Shown here: positions 7,070 through 15,439 of the stretch, one piece after another | How positions within the stretch are numbered: the stretch's first letter is position 1 | Layout of the letters: every line of letters begins with the position of its first letter | From: an uncultured Collinsella sp. | GTDB taxonomy: Bacteria; Actinomycetota; Coriobacteriia; Coriobacteriales; Coriobacteriaceae | Reading direction: 5' to 3' | NCBI GenBank assembly: GCA_959027945.1 | Contig: CAUFRO010000009.1 | Location: 1 to 61,441 of the forward strand | DNA length: 61,441 nucleotides | Position numbers and translations under genes: made by a program | The notes under the pieces: generated by a model | Database searches by the model: none | Seen by the model: only the letters and a program-made list of their open reading frames with translations | What the model was told of the DNA's origin: nothing

Positions 7070-8584
7070 ATGGAGAACATCAGCTACGATGCGCTCGAGA
7101 CGATCGGCTACAAGGGCTATTTGCTGCCCAAGGATGCTCCCGAGAAGGTTCTGCAGTTTGGCGAGGGCAATTTCCTGCGCGCCTTCGTCGACCGTTTCTT
7201 TGACATGGGCAACGAGGCCACCGGCTGGAACGGCAAGGTCGTCATGGTGCAGCCCATCAACGGTGCCTTTGGCTTTGCCGACGGTATCAATGCCCAGGAC
7301 GACCTGTACACCGTGCTGGTGCGCGGCAAGGAGAACGGCAACACGGTTGACGAGTCCCGCGTGATCAGCGCCTGCAGCCGCTGCCTTAACCCGTATCGTG
7401 AGGACGACTACCGCGCCATGATGGAGGTCGCCGTCTCCGACGACCTAGAGATCATCGTCTCCAACACCACCGAGGCCGGTATCGCCTATGACCCGTCCTG
7501 CAAGGCCGACGACATGCCACCCGCGAGCTTCCCCGCCAAGCTTGCCCAGGTGCTCCACACCCGCTGGGCTGCCGGTAAGCCGGGCGTCATCGTCCTCGCC
7601 TGCGAGCTCATCGATCACAACGGCGAGGAGTTGCTGCGCATCATGAACCAGTATGTGAGCGACTGGGGCTGGGAGGACGAGTTTGCGCAGTGGATGGCTA
7701 ACGACTGCACCGTCTGCACCACGCTCGTCGACACCATCGTCCCCGGCCGCATCCGCGATCCTAAGGAGGCCGCGGCGGTTGCCGAGCGTCTGGGCTACGA
7801 GGATCCCTTCCTGGCCGTGCGCGAGCCCTTCCAGATGTGGGGCATCTAGGGCGACGAGTCGCTTGCCGAGAAGCTTCCCTTTGTGAAGGCTGGTCTTCCG
7901 GGTGTCTTTGTGACTCCCGACGTCACCCCGTACAAAAAGCGCAAGGTCCGCATCCTCAACGGTGCCCATACCGCCTTCGTTCCGGGTTCCTGGGTTGCCG
8001 GCTTTGATATCGTGCGCGACTGCATGCATGACGAGACCATTCGCGGCTTCATGAACACCATGCTCTACGACGAGGTCATTCCGACGCTTGCCGCCGACTT
8101 GGATGTCGAGGACTGCAAGGCCTTTGCCGCCGCCGTCGAAAACCGCTTCGACAACCCGTTTATTGATCATGCGCTGCTCTCCATCTGCCTCAACTCCACG
8201 GCTAAGTGGCGCGCTCGTGACCTGCCCACGCTCAAGGACTACGTTGCCGAGACCGGCAACCTGCCCAAGTGCCTGGCGACGAGCCTCGCTACGCTCATCT
8301 CCTTCTACACGCAGGAGCTCGTGTCCCGCGAGGGCGACGGCCTGCACCTGCGTCGCTCCGACGGCACCGAGTACACCGCTCAGGACGACGCCTTCGTGCT
8401 CGACTTCTACGCCGCCCATGCCGGCGCCGACGATGCCCAGCTGGTGCACGACGTGCTCACCAACGAGCAGATGTGGGGCGAGGACCTTACGCAGATCGCA
8501 GGTCTTGAGGAGTTTGTCGTCAGCGCGCTCGCTGTCGTGCGTGCCGAGGGCGCCAAGCAGGCCTTCGCCAACGCTCAGGCGTAA
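7070..8584 (+). pseudogene. uxaB: Tagaturonate reductase (UxaB family) interrupted by an in-frame amber codon
   Basis: The two halves, 7070-7849 and 7850-8584, are in the same frame and together give a 504-residue UxaB-type mannitol dehydrogenase family protein. It would reduce tagaturonate to altronate (or fructuronate to mannonate) with NADH. The N-terminal half holds the nucleotide-binding domain; the second half holds the catalytic block KKRKVRILNGAHTAFVPG. Codon 260 is TAG, in MWGI-stop-GDESL, where relatives typically read IQG, so CAG to TAG is the simplest change. No other damage is visible. AAGGAGAGAC precedes the ATG. Possibilities are a nonsense mutation, a sequencing or consensus error, or suppression; many genes nearby use TAG as a true stop. 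Confidence 0.85.
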
Positions 8585-8595
8585 ATTTCCGGCGC

Positions 8596-8627
8596 AGACG
8601 CGGGCGCGGGACGGCGTGCCCGCGTCT
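8596..8627. other. Intercistronic hairpin between uxaB and uxaA
   Basis: AGACGCGGGC pairs with GCCCGCGTCT across a 12-nt loop. There is no T run, so it is more likely an mRNA stability element than a terminator. Confidence 0.5.
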
Positions 8628-8665
8628 CGACTTCTGCTCAACCTGTAGGGTTAGGACCATTTGTA

Positions 8666-10150
8666 ATGAATACTATCCAGATCAATCCGGCCGATAACGT
8701 GATCGTTGCGCTGTCGCCGCTTGCCAAGGGCACTGCCGTCGCGGTTCCCGGGGTGGGCGAGGTCGTGGCCGCAGAGGATATTCCGCAAGGCCACAAGATG
8801 GCTGTGCGCTCGATTGCCGCCGGCGAGGACGTCATTAAGTACGGCCTTCCTATCGGTCATGTGACGGGCGATGTCCAGCCCGGTCAGTGGCTCCACACGC
8901 ACAATGTGAAGACCAACCTTTCGGGCGAGGTCGAGTATACCTACAACCCCACACATCCGGTCGTTGAGCCGGTTGAGCCCGAGACCTTTAAGGGGTTCCG
9001 CCGCGCCGACGGTCGTGCCGCGACGCGCAACGAGCTGTGGATCATCCCCACGGTCGGCTGTGTCAACGAAGTCGCCCGTGCCATGTGCGAGCAGGCCCAG
9101 GATCTGGTCGATGGCTCGCTGGAGGGCGTCTACTACTTCCCGCATCCGTTCGGTTGCTCGCAGACCGGCGCCGACCATGCCCAGACCCGTCGTCTGCTGG
9201 TGGCACTGTCGCGTCACGCAAATGCCGCGGGCGTGCTGTTCCTGTCGCTCGGTTGCGAGAACTGCACGCATCAGCAGGTGCTCGACGAGCTCGGTGACTT
9301 CGATCACGAGCGCGTTCGTTTTCTCACCTGCCAGGATGTAGCCGACGAGCAAATCGAGGGCCACAAGATTCTGGCCGAGCTGGCAGACCTGGCAAAGCAG
9401 TCCAAGCGCGAGCCCATTCCGGCCTCCGAGCTGGTCATTGGTCTTAAGTGTGGCGGCTCCGACGGTCTTTCGGGCATTACCGCCAACCCCACGATCGGTC
9501 GCGTGAGCGATATGGTCGTCGCCCGTGGCGGCACGTCGGTGCTTACCGAGGTGCCCGAGATGTTTGGCGCGGAGAGCATCCTGCTCGACCGTTGCGAGAA
9601 CGAGCAGGTCTTTAACGCTGCCTCCGACATGCTCAATGGATTTAAGGACTACTTTATTAGCCACGGCGAGGTCGTTTATGAGAACCCGAGTCCCGGCAAC
9701 AAGGACGGCGGTATTACCACGCTCGAGGACAAGAGCTGCGGCTGCGTGCAAAAGGGCGGATCTGCCCCCATCGTCGACGTGCTGCCGTATGCCGGCCAGG
9801 CAAATAAACACGGCCTGAACATGCTGTGCGGTCCGGGCAACGACATGGTATCCACCACGGCGTTGACGGCTGCCGGCTGCCACGTGATTCTGTTCTCGAC
9901 CGGCCGCGGCACACCGTTTGGCGCGCCGGCGCCTACCCTCAAGGTGTTCACCAATCAGCGTTTGTGCGACCACAAGGCCAACTGGATGGACTTTAACGCT
10001 GGCGTGATTGCCACGGGTGAGCGCACGCTCGACGAGGCTGCCCACGATCTGTACCAGCTGGTGCTGGAGACGGCGAGCGGTAAGCTCACGAGTGCTGAGC
10101 GCCGTGGCTGTCACGAGATCAGTATCTGGAAGGACGGCGTCTGCTTGTAG
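8666..10150 (+). CDS. uxaA: Altronate dehydratase
   Basis: 494 residues, the usual UxaA length. It dehydrates D-altronate to 2-keto-3-deoxygluconate (KDG). An N-terminal SAF-like domain (about 1-100) is followed by the long catalytic part with the conserved blocks HPFGCSQTGAD, SLGCENCTH and LKCGGSDGLSGITANP. The ATG follows GGGTTAGGACC, and a GC-rich hairpin separates it from uxaB. It is the last gene of uxaC-uxaB-uxaA and is itself intact even though uxaB is broken. A terminator follows within a few bases of the stop. Confidence 0.95.
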   Translation: MNTIQINPADNVIVALSPLAKGTAVAVPGVGEVVAAEDIPQGHKMAVRSIAAGEDVIKYGLPIGHVTGDVQPGQWLHTHNVKTNLSGEVEYTYNPTHPVVEPVEPETFKGFRRADGRAATRNELWIIPTVGCVNEVARAMCEQAQDLVDGSLEGVYYFPHPFGCSQTGADHAQTRRLLVALSRHANAAGVLFLSLGCENCTHQQVLDELGDFDHERVRFLTCQDVADEQIEGHKILAELADLAKQSKREPIPASELVIGLKCGGSDGLSGITANPTIGRVSDMVVARGGTSVLTEVPEMFGAESILLDRCENEQVFNAASDMLNGFKDYFISHGEVVYENPSPGNKDGGITTLEDKSCGCVQKGGSAPIVDVLPYAGQANKHGLNMLCGPGNDMVSTTALTAAGCHVILFSTGRGTPFGAPAPTLKVFTNQRLCDHKANWMDFNAGVIATGERTLDEAAHDLYQLVLETASGKLTSAERRGCHEISIWKDGVCL

Positions 10151-10152
10151 AG

Positions 10153-10186
10153 AGATTCGCCATTCGTAGGGGTGGCGAATCTTTTG
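10153..10186 (+). terminator. Terminator after uxaA
   Basis: AGATTCGCCA/TGGCGAATCT stem with a 10-nt loop, then TTTTG. Confidence 0.85.
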
Positions 10187-10357
10187 ATCTCGATGACGGG
10201 GCTGCACAGTGGCTCCGTGCGAGGGAAGGGTTGCTACTGCGCGTTTGTGAGATGCTTTTCGGTGCCCTTTTCCGCACTGTTGACGTATCTATGGTTATTA
10301 ATTCGGGCAAATTGGTTTAAGAAGCCGATTTCGTCCAGGTCGATAGAGGGGAATTGC

Positions 10358-11575
10358 GTGCCTATCCACATCGTTGAGGAAGCAAATCGCTGTCTGGGCT
10401 GCAAAAAGGCGTTCTGTCAAATAAAGGGCTGTCCGGTGCAGACGCCCATTCCGCAGGTTATCGACCTCTTTAAGCAGCGTCGTCTAGAAGAGGCGGGCGA
10501 GCTACTGTTCCAGAACAATCCCATGAGCGCGGTCTGCTCCATGGTTTGCAACCATTCGGGCCAGTGCGAGGGCGCGTGCATCCAGGGCCGCAAGGGCGCG
10601 CCGGTGCATTTCTCGAGCATCGAGAACTATATCTCCACGGCATATTTGGATCGTAAGGAGTGGAAGCCCGCACCGTCGTGCGGTAAACAGATTGCTGTGG
10701 TCGGTTCCGGTCCCGCTGGTATTACCGTGGCCATTAAGATGGCCCAGCTGGGCTGTGCCGTCACGGTATTTGAGCAGCGGCCCGAGATCGGCGGTGTGCT
10801 GGAGTACGGTATCCCCGAGTTCCGCCTGCCCCGTGCGCTCGTGCAAAAGTATCGCCACGTGATGTGCTCGCTTGGCGTGCGCGTGCGCCCCTCGACCACC
10901 ATCGGTGGCGCGCTGCATATCGACGACCTGCTGCGCGACGGCTACGATGCGGTCTTTGTCGGTACTGGTACCTGGCGAGCTCGAAAGCTGGGTATTCCCG
11001 GCGAGTCGCGCGGCAACGTGCTGTTTGGTATCGATTATCTGGTCGATCCCACGAGCGTGGCAATCGGGCAGAACGTGGCGGTTATCGGCGCCGGCAATGT
11101 GGCCATGGATGTTGCCCGCACGGCGCTGCGTTCGGGTGCTCGCAAGGTCACTGTGTATGCACGCTCGCGCCATATCTCGGCCATCGACGACGAGGTCGAG
11201 CTGACCGAGCTTGACGGTGCCGAGATTGTGCGCGGCAAGGCGATTTGTGCCATCGACGATAACGGTCCGGTGTTCGAGACGGCTATCTTTGACGAGGACA
11301 ACAATGTGGTGGGCTACGAGGAAGAGCTCGACCATGCGTCTGCCGACACAGTTGTGATTGCGGCTTCGCAGGTGCCCAAGGACAAGCTTGTGCTTACGAC
11401 GGGCGGTCTGGAGACCGACCATCGCGGCCTTCTTTCGGTCGACGAGCGCGGCATGACCACCGTGCCTGGCGTCTTTGCCGCCGGCGACGTGGTCAACGGC
11501 CCGCTGACGGTTGTTCACGCCGTAGCCGGCGCCAAGCTCGCCGTCGAAGGCATGACTACCTATCTGGGCCTCTAA
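10358..11575 (+). CDS. GltD-like NAD(P)-dependent oxidoreductase
   Basis: 405 residues, related to the small subunit of glutamate synthase and to NfnL/dihydropyrimidine dehydrogenase flavoproteins. The N-terminal Cys clusters (C12, C15, C20 and the later CSMVCNHSGQCEGAC) bind 4Fe-4S centres. An FAD site GSGPAG (about residue 117) and an NAD(P) site GAGNVAMD (about 242) follow, and the family end motif TTVPGVFAAGDVVNGP is present. It transfers electrons between NAD(P)H and a partner via FAD and Fe-S. No gltB or partner subunit is adjacent, so the partner is unknown. The GTG at 10358 was chosen because AGAGGGG lies just before it and the family start MPIHIVEEANRCLGC begins there. Its last codons are copied beyond kdpC at 19955. 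Confidence 0.88.
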   Translation: MPIHIVEEANRCLGCKKAFCQIKGCPVQTPIPQVIDLFKQRRLEEAGELLFQNNPMSAVCSMVCNHSGQCEGACIQGRKGAPVHFSSIENYISTAYLDRKEWKPAPSCGKQIAVVGSGPAGITVAIKMAQLGCAVTVFEQRPEIGGVLEYGIPEFRLPRALVQKYRHVMCSLGVRVRPSTTIGGALHIDDLLRDGYDAVFVGTGTWRARKLGIPGESRGNVLFGIDYLVDPTSVAIGQNVAVIGAGNVAMDVARTALRSGARKVTVYARSRHISAIDDEVELTELDGAEIVRGKAICAIDDNGPVFETAIFDEDNNVVGYEEELDHASADTVVIAASQVPKDKLVLTTGGLETDHRGLLSVDERGMTTVPGVFAAGDVVNGPLTVVHAVAGAKLAVEGMTTYLGL

Positions 11576-11658
11576 CTCCATCCCACCCATCAGTTGCGGT
11601 GAAATACGGACTGTTTTGGCTGTCAAAGGCCTTATCTACTCCGTATTCCACCGCAACT
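11546..11658 (+). repeat. 113-bp direct repeat, left copy, bracketing the kdp locus
   Basis: It aligns without gaps to 19955-20067. The first 46 bp (the 3' end of the GltD-like gene and its stop) match at about 76 percent. The last 67 bp (a hairpin element) differ at 4 positions. The hairpin arms, AGTTGCGGTGAAATACGGA and TCCGTATTCCACCGCAACT at 11592-11658, have one mismatch. The hairpin lies between convergent genes and may stop transcription in both directions. Confidence 0.85.
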
Positions 11659-11672
11659 GTTTGTTGGGCGGG

Positions 11673-12377
11673 CTAGAGACGCTGCATGCGGTACCCGACA
11701 CCCATGTGCGTCTGAATCATCTTGGGGTGAGAGGGGTCTGCCTCGATCTTCTTGCGCAGGGTGCGCATGAACACGCGCAGGCTCGCCAGATCGCTGTCCC
11801 AGCTCGTGCCCCATATCTCGCGGGTGATGAAGGTGTGGGTGAGCACCTTGTCGACGTTTTTCGCCAGAAGGACGAGCAATTTGTACTCGGTTGGGGTGAG
11901 CGAGAGCTCGCGTCCGTCTTTCGTCGCGTATCCCGCGGCGTAGTCGATATGCAGCGGACCGTTGTCAAACGTGCTCGCTTCTGTCGACTCGCTCGACGCC
12001 ATCGAGGAGCGCCTCAAATTCGCACGGACGCGCGCGAGCAACTCATCCACAGAAAAGGGCTTGGTGAGGTAGTCGTCTGCCCCTGCGTCAAGTGCTGCAA
12101 TCTTGTCGGAATCTTCGGTGCGCGCCGAAATGACGATAATGGGGACTGCCGACCAGCTTCGGATCTTCGTGATGACCTCGATACCGTCAATGTCGGGAAG
12201 GCCGAGGTCGAGCATGATGAGGCTGGGGCCGTGCGACACCGCATCCATGATGGCGGCCTGGCCGTTGCAAACCTTGCTCACGACATAGCCGTGGAGGTCA
12301 AGCGCGGTCGAAACGAGGTTTTGAACGGTCAGGTCATCTTCGACCAGGAGGATGCGTGGCTTAGCGGCATTATTCAT
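11673..12377 (-). CDS. kdpE: Response regulator KdpE
   Basis: 234 residues: a receiver domain with the acidic pair EDD near residue 13, phospho-acceptor Asp in IMLDLGLPDIDG and the Lys of LTKPFS, then an OmpR-type winged helix (about 135-230) ending HMGVGYRM. It activates kdpFABC when potassium is low or turgor is stressed. The ATG at 12377 overlaps the end of kdpD by 8 nt, so the two are co-translated. The stop lies 14 bp from the left direct repeat. Confidence 0.95.
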   Translation of the reverse strand: MNNAAKPRILLVEDDLTVQNLVSTALDLHGYVVSKVCNGQAAIMDAVSHGPSLIMLDLGLPDIDGIEVITKIRSWSAVPIIVISARTEDSDKIAALDAGADDYLTKPFSVDELLARVRANLRRSSMASSESTEASTFDNGPLHIDYAAGYATKDGRELSLTPTEYKLLVLLAKNVDKVLTHTFITREIWGTSWDSDLASLRVFMRTLRKKIEADPSHPKMIQTHMGVGYRMQRL

Positions 12378-15105
12378 GAATCTCGATCTCCTCGGCGGGC
12401 AGGGTAAAACGGAAGACGGCCCCATGGGGGTGGTTGTCGCGAACTTCGATGACGCCGCCATGCGCCTCCACGATGGAGCGGCAGAGCGACAGCCCAAGGC
12501 CGATGCTTCGACGCGAATCCACGGGCCGCGTATTGCTTGAGGTGAAGAAGCGCTCAAAGATATGAGGCTTGTCGCAGTCTGCCACACCCGGCCCATCGTC
12601 TGCGACGTCCACCACGACGAACGCACCCTCGCGACGTGCGCTGATGGTGACAGTCGAGTCCTCGGGCGTGTATTTGAAGGCGTTCATGATGAGATTCGTA
12701 AGCACCTGCATGATGAGATGGACGTCGATGCGTACCAGCAGGATGTCGTCAGTGTGCTCGATGGTGACAGTACGTCCATGCGATGCTTGGGCGACATGGC
12801 TGAGGGCGGCCTCGATGACCTCGTCGATGAGCTCGGATGTGAAATTGAGGCGAATGGTGCCGTCCTCGACGCGTGTGATGGCGAGGAGGTTCTCCACGGT
12901 ATCGATAAGCCAGAGGGAATCGTCGTAGATGGCATCGGCAAGATCGCAGCGCTGTTCGAGGCTGAGCTTCTCGTCGCTCTTCCGAAGGATTGCCGCAGAT
13001 CCGGATATAGCCGTGAGGGGTGTCCTCAAATCGTGGCCGATGGAGCGCAAAAGGTTGGCGCGCAGCTGCTCGTTTTTCGCCAAGACCGCAGCCTCTTCGC
13101 GCTCTTGCGCCGCCCGGTCGCTTTCGAGCGCCAAGGCGCATTCACCTACGATAGATAGGACGATCGAATGCTCGAAGGCTTCGATCTCGCGCCCCTCCAG
13201 GGCGATGCCGATGACACCGAATACCTTGTCGCCGGTGCGAACCGCGAGGTAGAGACAGCGCGCCTCAGGCAGGGTCCGCGTGCTTGCGCCCGCGCGCTTG
13301 TTGTTGGTGTAGGTCCAGGTTGCAACGGCGCGCTCGTAGTCGGTGAGCAGCGACGCGGATCGGTTTTCGGTGCCAGCGGACTCATAGAGCGCCTTGCCGA
13401 GCGTGCCGTGTTCGGCGGGGTAGAAGACCACGTCGAGTTTTAGCAGTTTGACGAGTTGGTTCATGGCGACGCGGGCGCACTCCTCCGCGCTATGGGCTTG
13501 CTGCAAGAGCTGGTTCGTTTCGAGGAGTACGCGCGTTTTGAATGCGTTCTCGGCGGATGTACGGGCGTTGTCGGCGATGCGCGCAGTTAACTCGCCGGCG
13601 ACCATAGCGGTGGCGAACATGATGCCGAACGTGACCAGATAGCTTCGGTCGTAGCTGGCGAGCGAAAACAGAGGCGTGACGAAGCAGAAGTTGTAAAGCA
13701 CTACAGAGAGCACGCTCGATACGATCGTGCAGATACGCCCCGTCGTGGTGACGGCGGTCAGCAGGGCCGTGAAGATATAGAGGGATATGATGCTGGAATC
13801 GGCAAATCCCAGATGGCGGAAAGCCGTGCCGATCGCCGTGGCGGCAAGAGAGAGAGCCAGCGTGCGAAGCACGTTTCGGCTGCTGGGCGGCTGCAGGGCG
13901 AGCGCATGGCGGCGTCCTTTGGGTCGGGAGGGCGGAGTCGACTGTTCTGGAATGATGTAAATGTCGAGGTTCGGGGCGAATGTTATGAGCTGTTCTACGA
14001 GAGATTTGCGGCCGAAGAGGGCCTGACGGACGCTGCTGCGCTCGCCCGTGCGCCCCATGACGATCTTCGAAATACCCGACAGGCGCGCGAACTCGGAGAT
14101 CTGAAACGCGATGTCGTCGCCATAGACGGTTTCCATATGTGCTCCGAGCTGCTCGGCTAGGGCGATATTGGCTGCAAGCTTGGCGCGCTCATCATCGCTC
14201 ATGGCTTGCGTGCGCGGGCTCTCTACGAACAGGGCGACGAGCTCGCTGCGAAACGCTTTCGCCATGCGTGCGGCGGCACGGACGATGCGGGGATTGGTCG
14301 GCGCCGGGGAGACACAGACTAAGATACGCTCCCTGGTGTAGTAGTCACGGTTTCCCAGCACGCGTGCGGCATCTGTGAGGTGGCCGGTGCGATCGGCGCA
14401 GCGGCGCAGCGCGATTTCTCGGAGTGCGGTGAGGTTCTCGACGGTAAAAAAATGCTGTTGCGCTCGGTCGGCTTGTGCGGGACGGTAGACGAGGCCGGCG
14501 CGAAGGCGCTCAAGTAGGTCTTCGGGCTCTATGTCGACGAGCTCGACCTGGTCGGCATCATCGAAGATACGGTCGGGGATTCGTTCGCTCACGACAACGC
14601 CGGTGATGGATGCAACCATGTCGTTTAGGCTCTCGATGTGCTGAACGTTCACGGTCGTATAGACGTCGATTCCCGCATGTAGAAGTTCCTCGACGTCTTG
14701 ATAGCGTTTGTCGTGGCGAGACCCCGGCGCATTCGTATGGGCAAGCTCGTCGACAAGGATGAGCTGAGGGGCGCGTTCGATAGCCGTATCTAGATCGAAC
14801 TCGCTGAGCGCAATGCCGTTGTGCTCGATGAGTTTACAGGGCACGTTCTCAAGCCCTTGTGCAAGATGGGCAGTTGCCGGACGTTCGTGCGGCTCGATGT
14901 ATCCCGCGACGACGTCGACACCTCGCCGCTTGGCGGCGTGGGCGGCTTGAAGCATCGCATAGGTTTTGCCTGCGCCAGCAGCGTAGCCAAAGAAAATCTT
15001 GAGGTGTCCCCGGCTGGTTCGAGCGTCATCGGCGGCCTCGTCTTTCTCAATTGCCTTGAGGATGAGGTCTGGGTTGACGCGAGTGTCCGATGCGTCGCGC
15101 TGCAT
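12370..15105 (-). CDS. kdpD: Sensor histidine kinase KdpD
   Basis: 911 residues. Order of domains: KdpD N-terminal domain with the P-loop-like GYAAGAGKT, a universal-stress-like domain with ILVCVSPAPTNPRIV, four membrane helices (about 400-500), a GAF-like region, and the kinase core with phospho-acceptor His in SIGHDLRTPLTA and ATP-binding GxG motifs (DDGPGV, SIGLGLSLCRSIVEAHGG). It senses K+ limitation and phosphorylates KdpE. The start at 15105 gives MQRDASDTRVNPDLI and follows AGAAAGG; a longer frame to 15201 has no ribosome site. It is divergent from kdpFABC, sharing a 245-bp control region. Confidence 0.96.
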   Translation of the reverse strand: MQRDASDTRVNPDLILKAIEKDEAADDARTSRGHLKIFFGYAAGAGKTYAMLQAAHAAKRRGVDVVAGYIEPHERPATAHLAQGLENVPCKLIEHNGIALSEFDLDTAIERAPQLILVDELAHTNAPGSRHDKRYQDVEELLHAGIDVYTTVNVQHIESLNDMVASITGVVVSERIPDRIFDDADQVELVDIEPEDLLERLRAGLVYRPAQADRAQQHFFTVENLTALREIALRRCADRTGHLTDAARVLGNRDYYTRERILVCVSPAPTNPRIVRAAARMAKAFRSELVALFVESPRTQAMSDDERAKLAANIALAEQLGAHMETVYGDDIAFQISEFARLSGISKIVMGRTGERSSVRQALFGRKSLVEQLITFAPNLDIYIIPEQSTPPSRPKGRRHALALQPPSSRNVLRTLALSLAATAIGTAFRHLGFADSSIISLYIFTALLTAVTTTGRICTIVSSVLSVVLYNFCFVTPLFSLASYDRSYLVTFGIMFATAMVAGELTARIADNARTSAENAFKTRVLLETNQLLQQAHSAEECARVAMNQLVKLLKLDVVFYPAEHGTLGKALYESAGTENRSASLLTDYERAVATWTYTNNKRAGASTRTLPEARCLYLAVRTGDKVFGVIGIALEGREIEAFEHSIVLSIVGECALALESDRAAQEREEAAVLAKNEQLRANLLRSIGHDLRTPLTAISGSAAILRKSDEKLSLEQRCDLADAIYDDSLWLIDTVENLLAITRVEDGTIRLNFTSELIDEVIEAALSHVAQASHGRTVTIEHTDDILLVRIDVHLIMQVLTNLIMNAFKYTPEDSTVTISARREGAFVVVDVADDGPGVADCDKPHIFERFFTSSNTRPVDSRRSIGLGLSLCRSIVEAHGGVIEVRDNHPHGAVFRFTLPAEEIEIHE

Positions 15106-15349
15106 AGCGTAGCCTTTCTGAAACGTTGTCCATGCGTGCATACGCGGTGAGGACGCCACTGTATGCTCGCGAGGTCGAGTATAGGCGCACTGCAGCCGCA
15201 ATAGTGCTTTCTACCTGCATCTTTACGGCATCTTAAGGACGTGAGCCCCGGCCCTCACGCCTCTTTAATCCCTAGAAGCGTTTACTGTCCCCAGACGCTT
15301 GCGAGAGCAGGCGTCCGAGACATCGGACCGCGCGTGAAAGGGGCGGTAA
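15106..15349. promoter_or_regulatory. Divergent control region between kdpD and kdpF
   Basis: Non-coding 244 bp separating the regulator and pump transcripts. It contains GGACGTGAG/CTCACGCC and AGACGCTTGCGAGAGCAGGCGT as short inverted repeats. KdpE sites are expected here by position, but no specific site could be assigned by eye. Confidence 0.5.
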
Positions 15350-15436
15350 ATGGACATCCTCATTCCCATCATCGGAGTCGTCTGCATTGGACTCCTTATC
15401 TATTACATCTACATTCTGATGAGGAGTGATTCGTAA
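15350..15436 (+). CDS. kdpF: KdpF, small membrane subunit of the K+ pump
   Basis: A 28-residue protein that is one membrane helix (MDILIPIIGVVCIGLLIYYI and a short tail ending RSDS). KdpF is a lipid-like stabiliser of the KdpABC complex. AAAGGGG lies 6 nt upstream, and kdpA starts 3 nt after the stop. Size, position and hydrophobicity fit; sequence alone is too short to prove it. Confidence 0.82.
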   Translation: MDILIPIIGVVCIGLLIYYIYILMRSDS

Positions 15437-15439
15437 ACT

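Noticed and set aside
15106..15349. A potassium- or c-di-AMP-sensing riboswitch before kdpF
   Set aside because: Only short hairpins were seen and none of the conserved core sequences of the known classes could be recognised; KdpDE control is sufficient.
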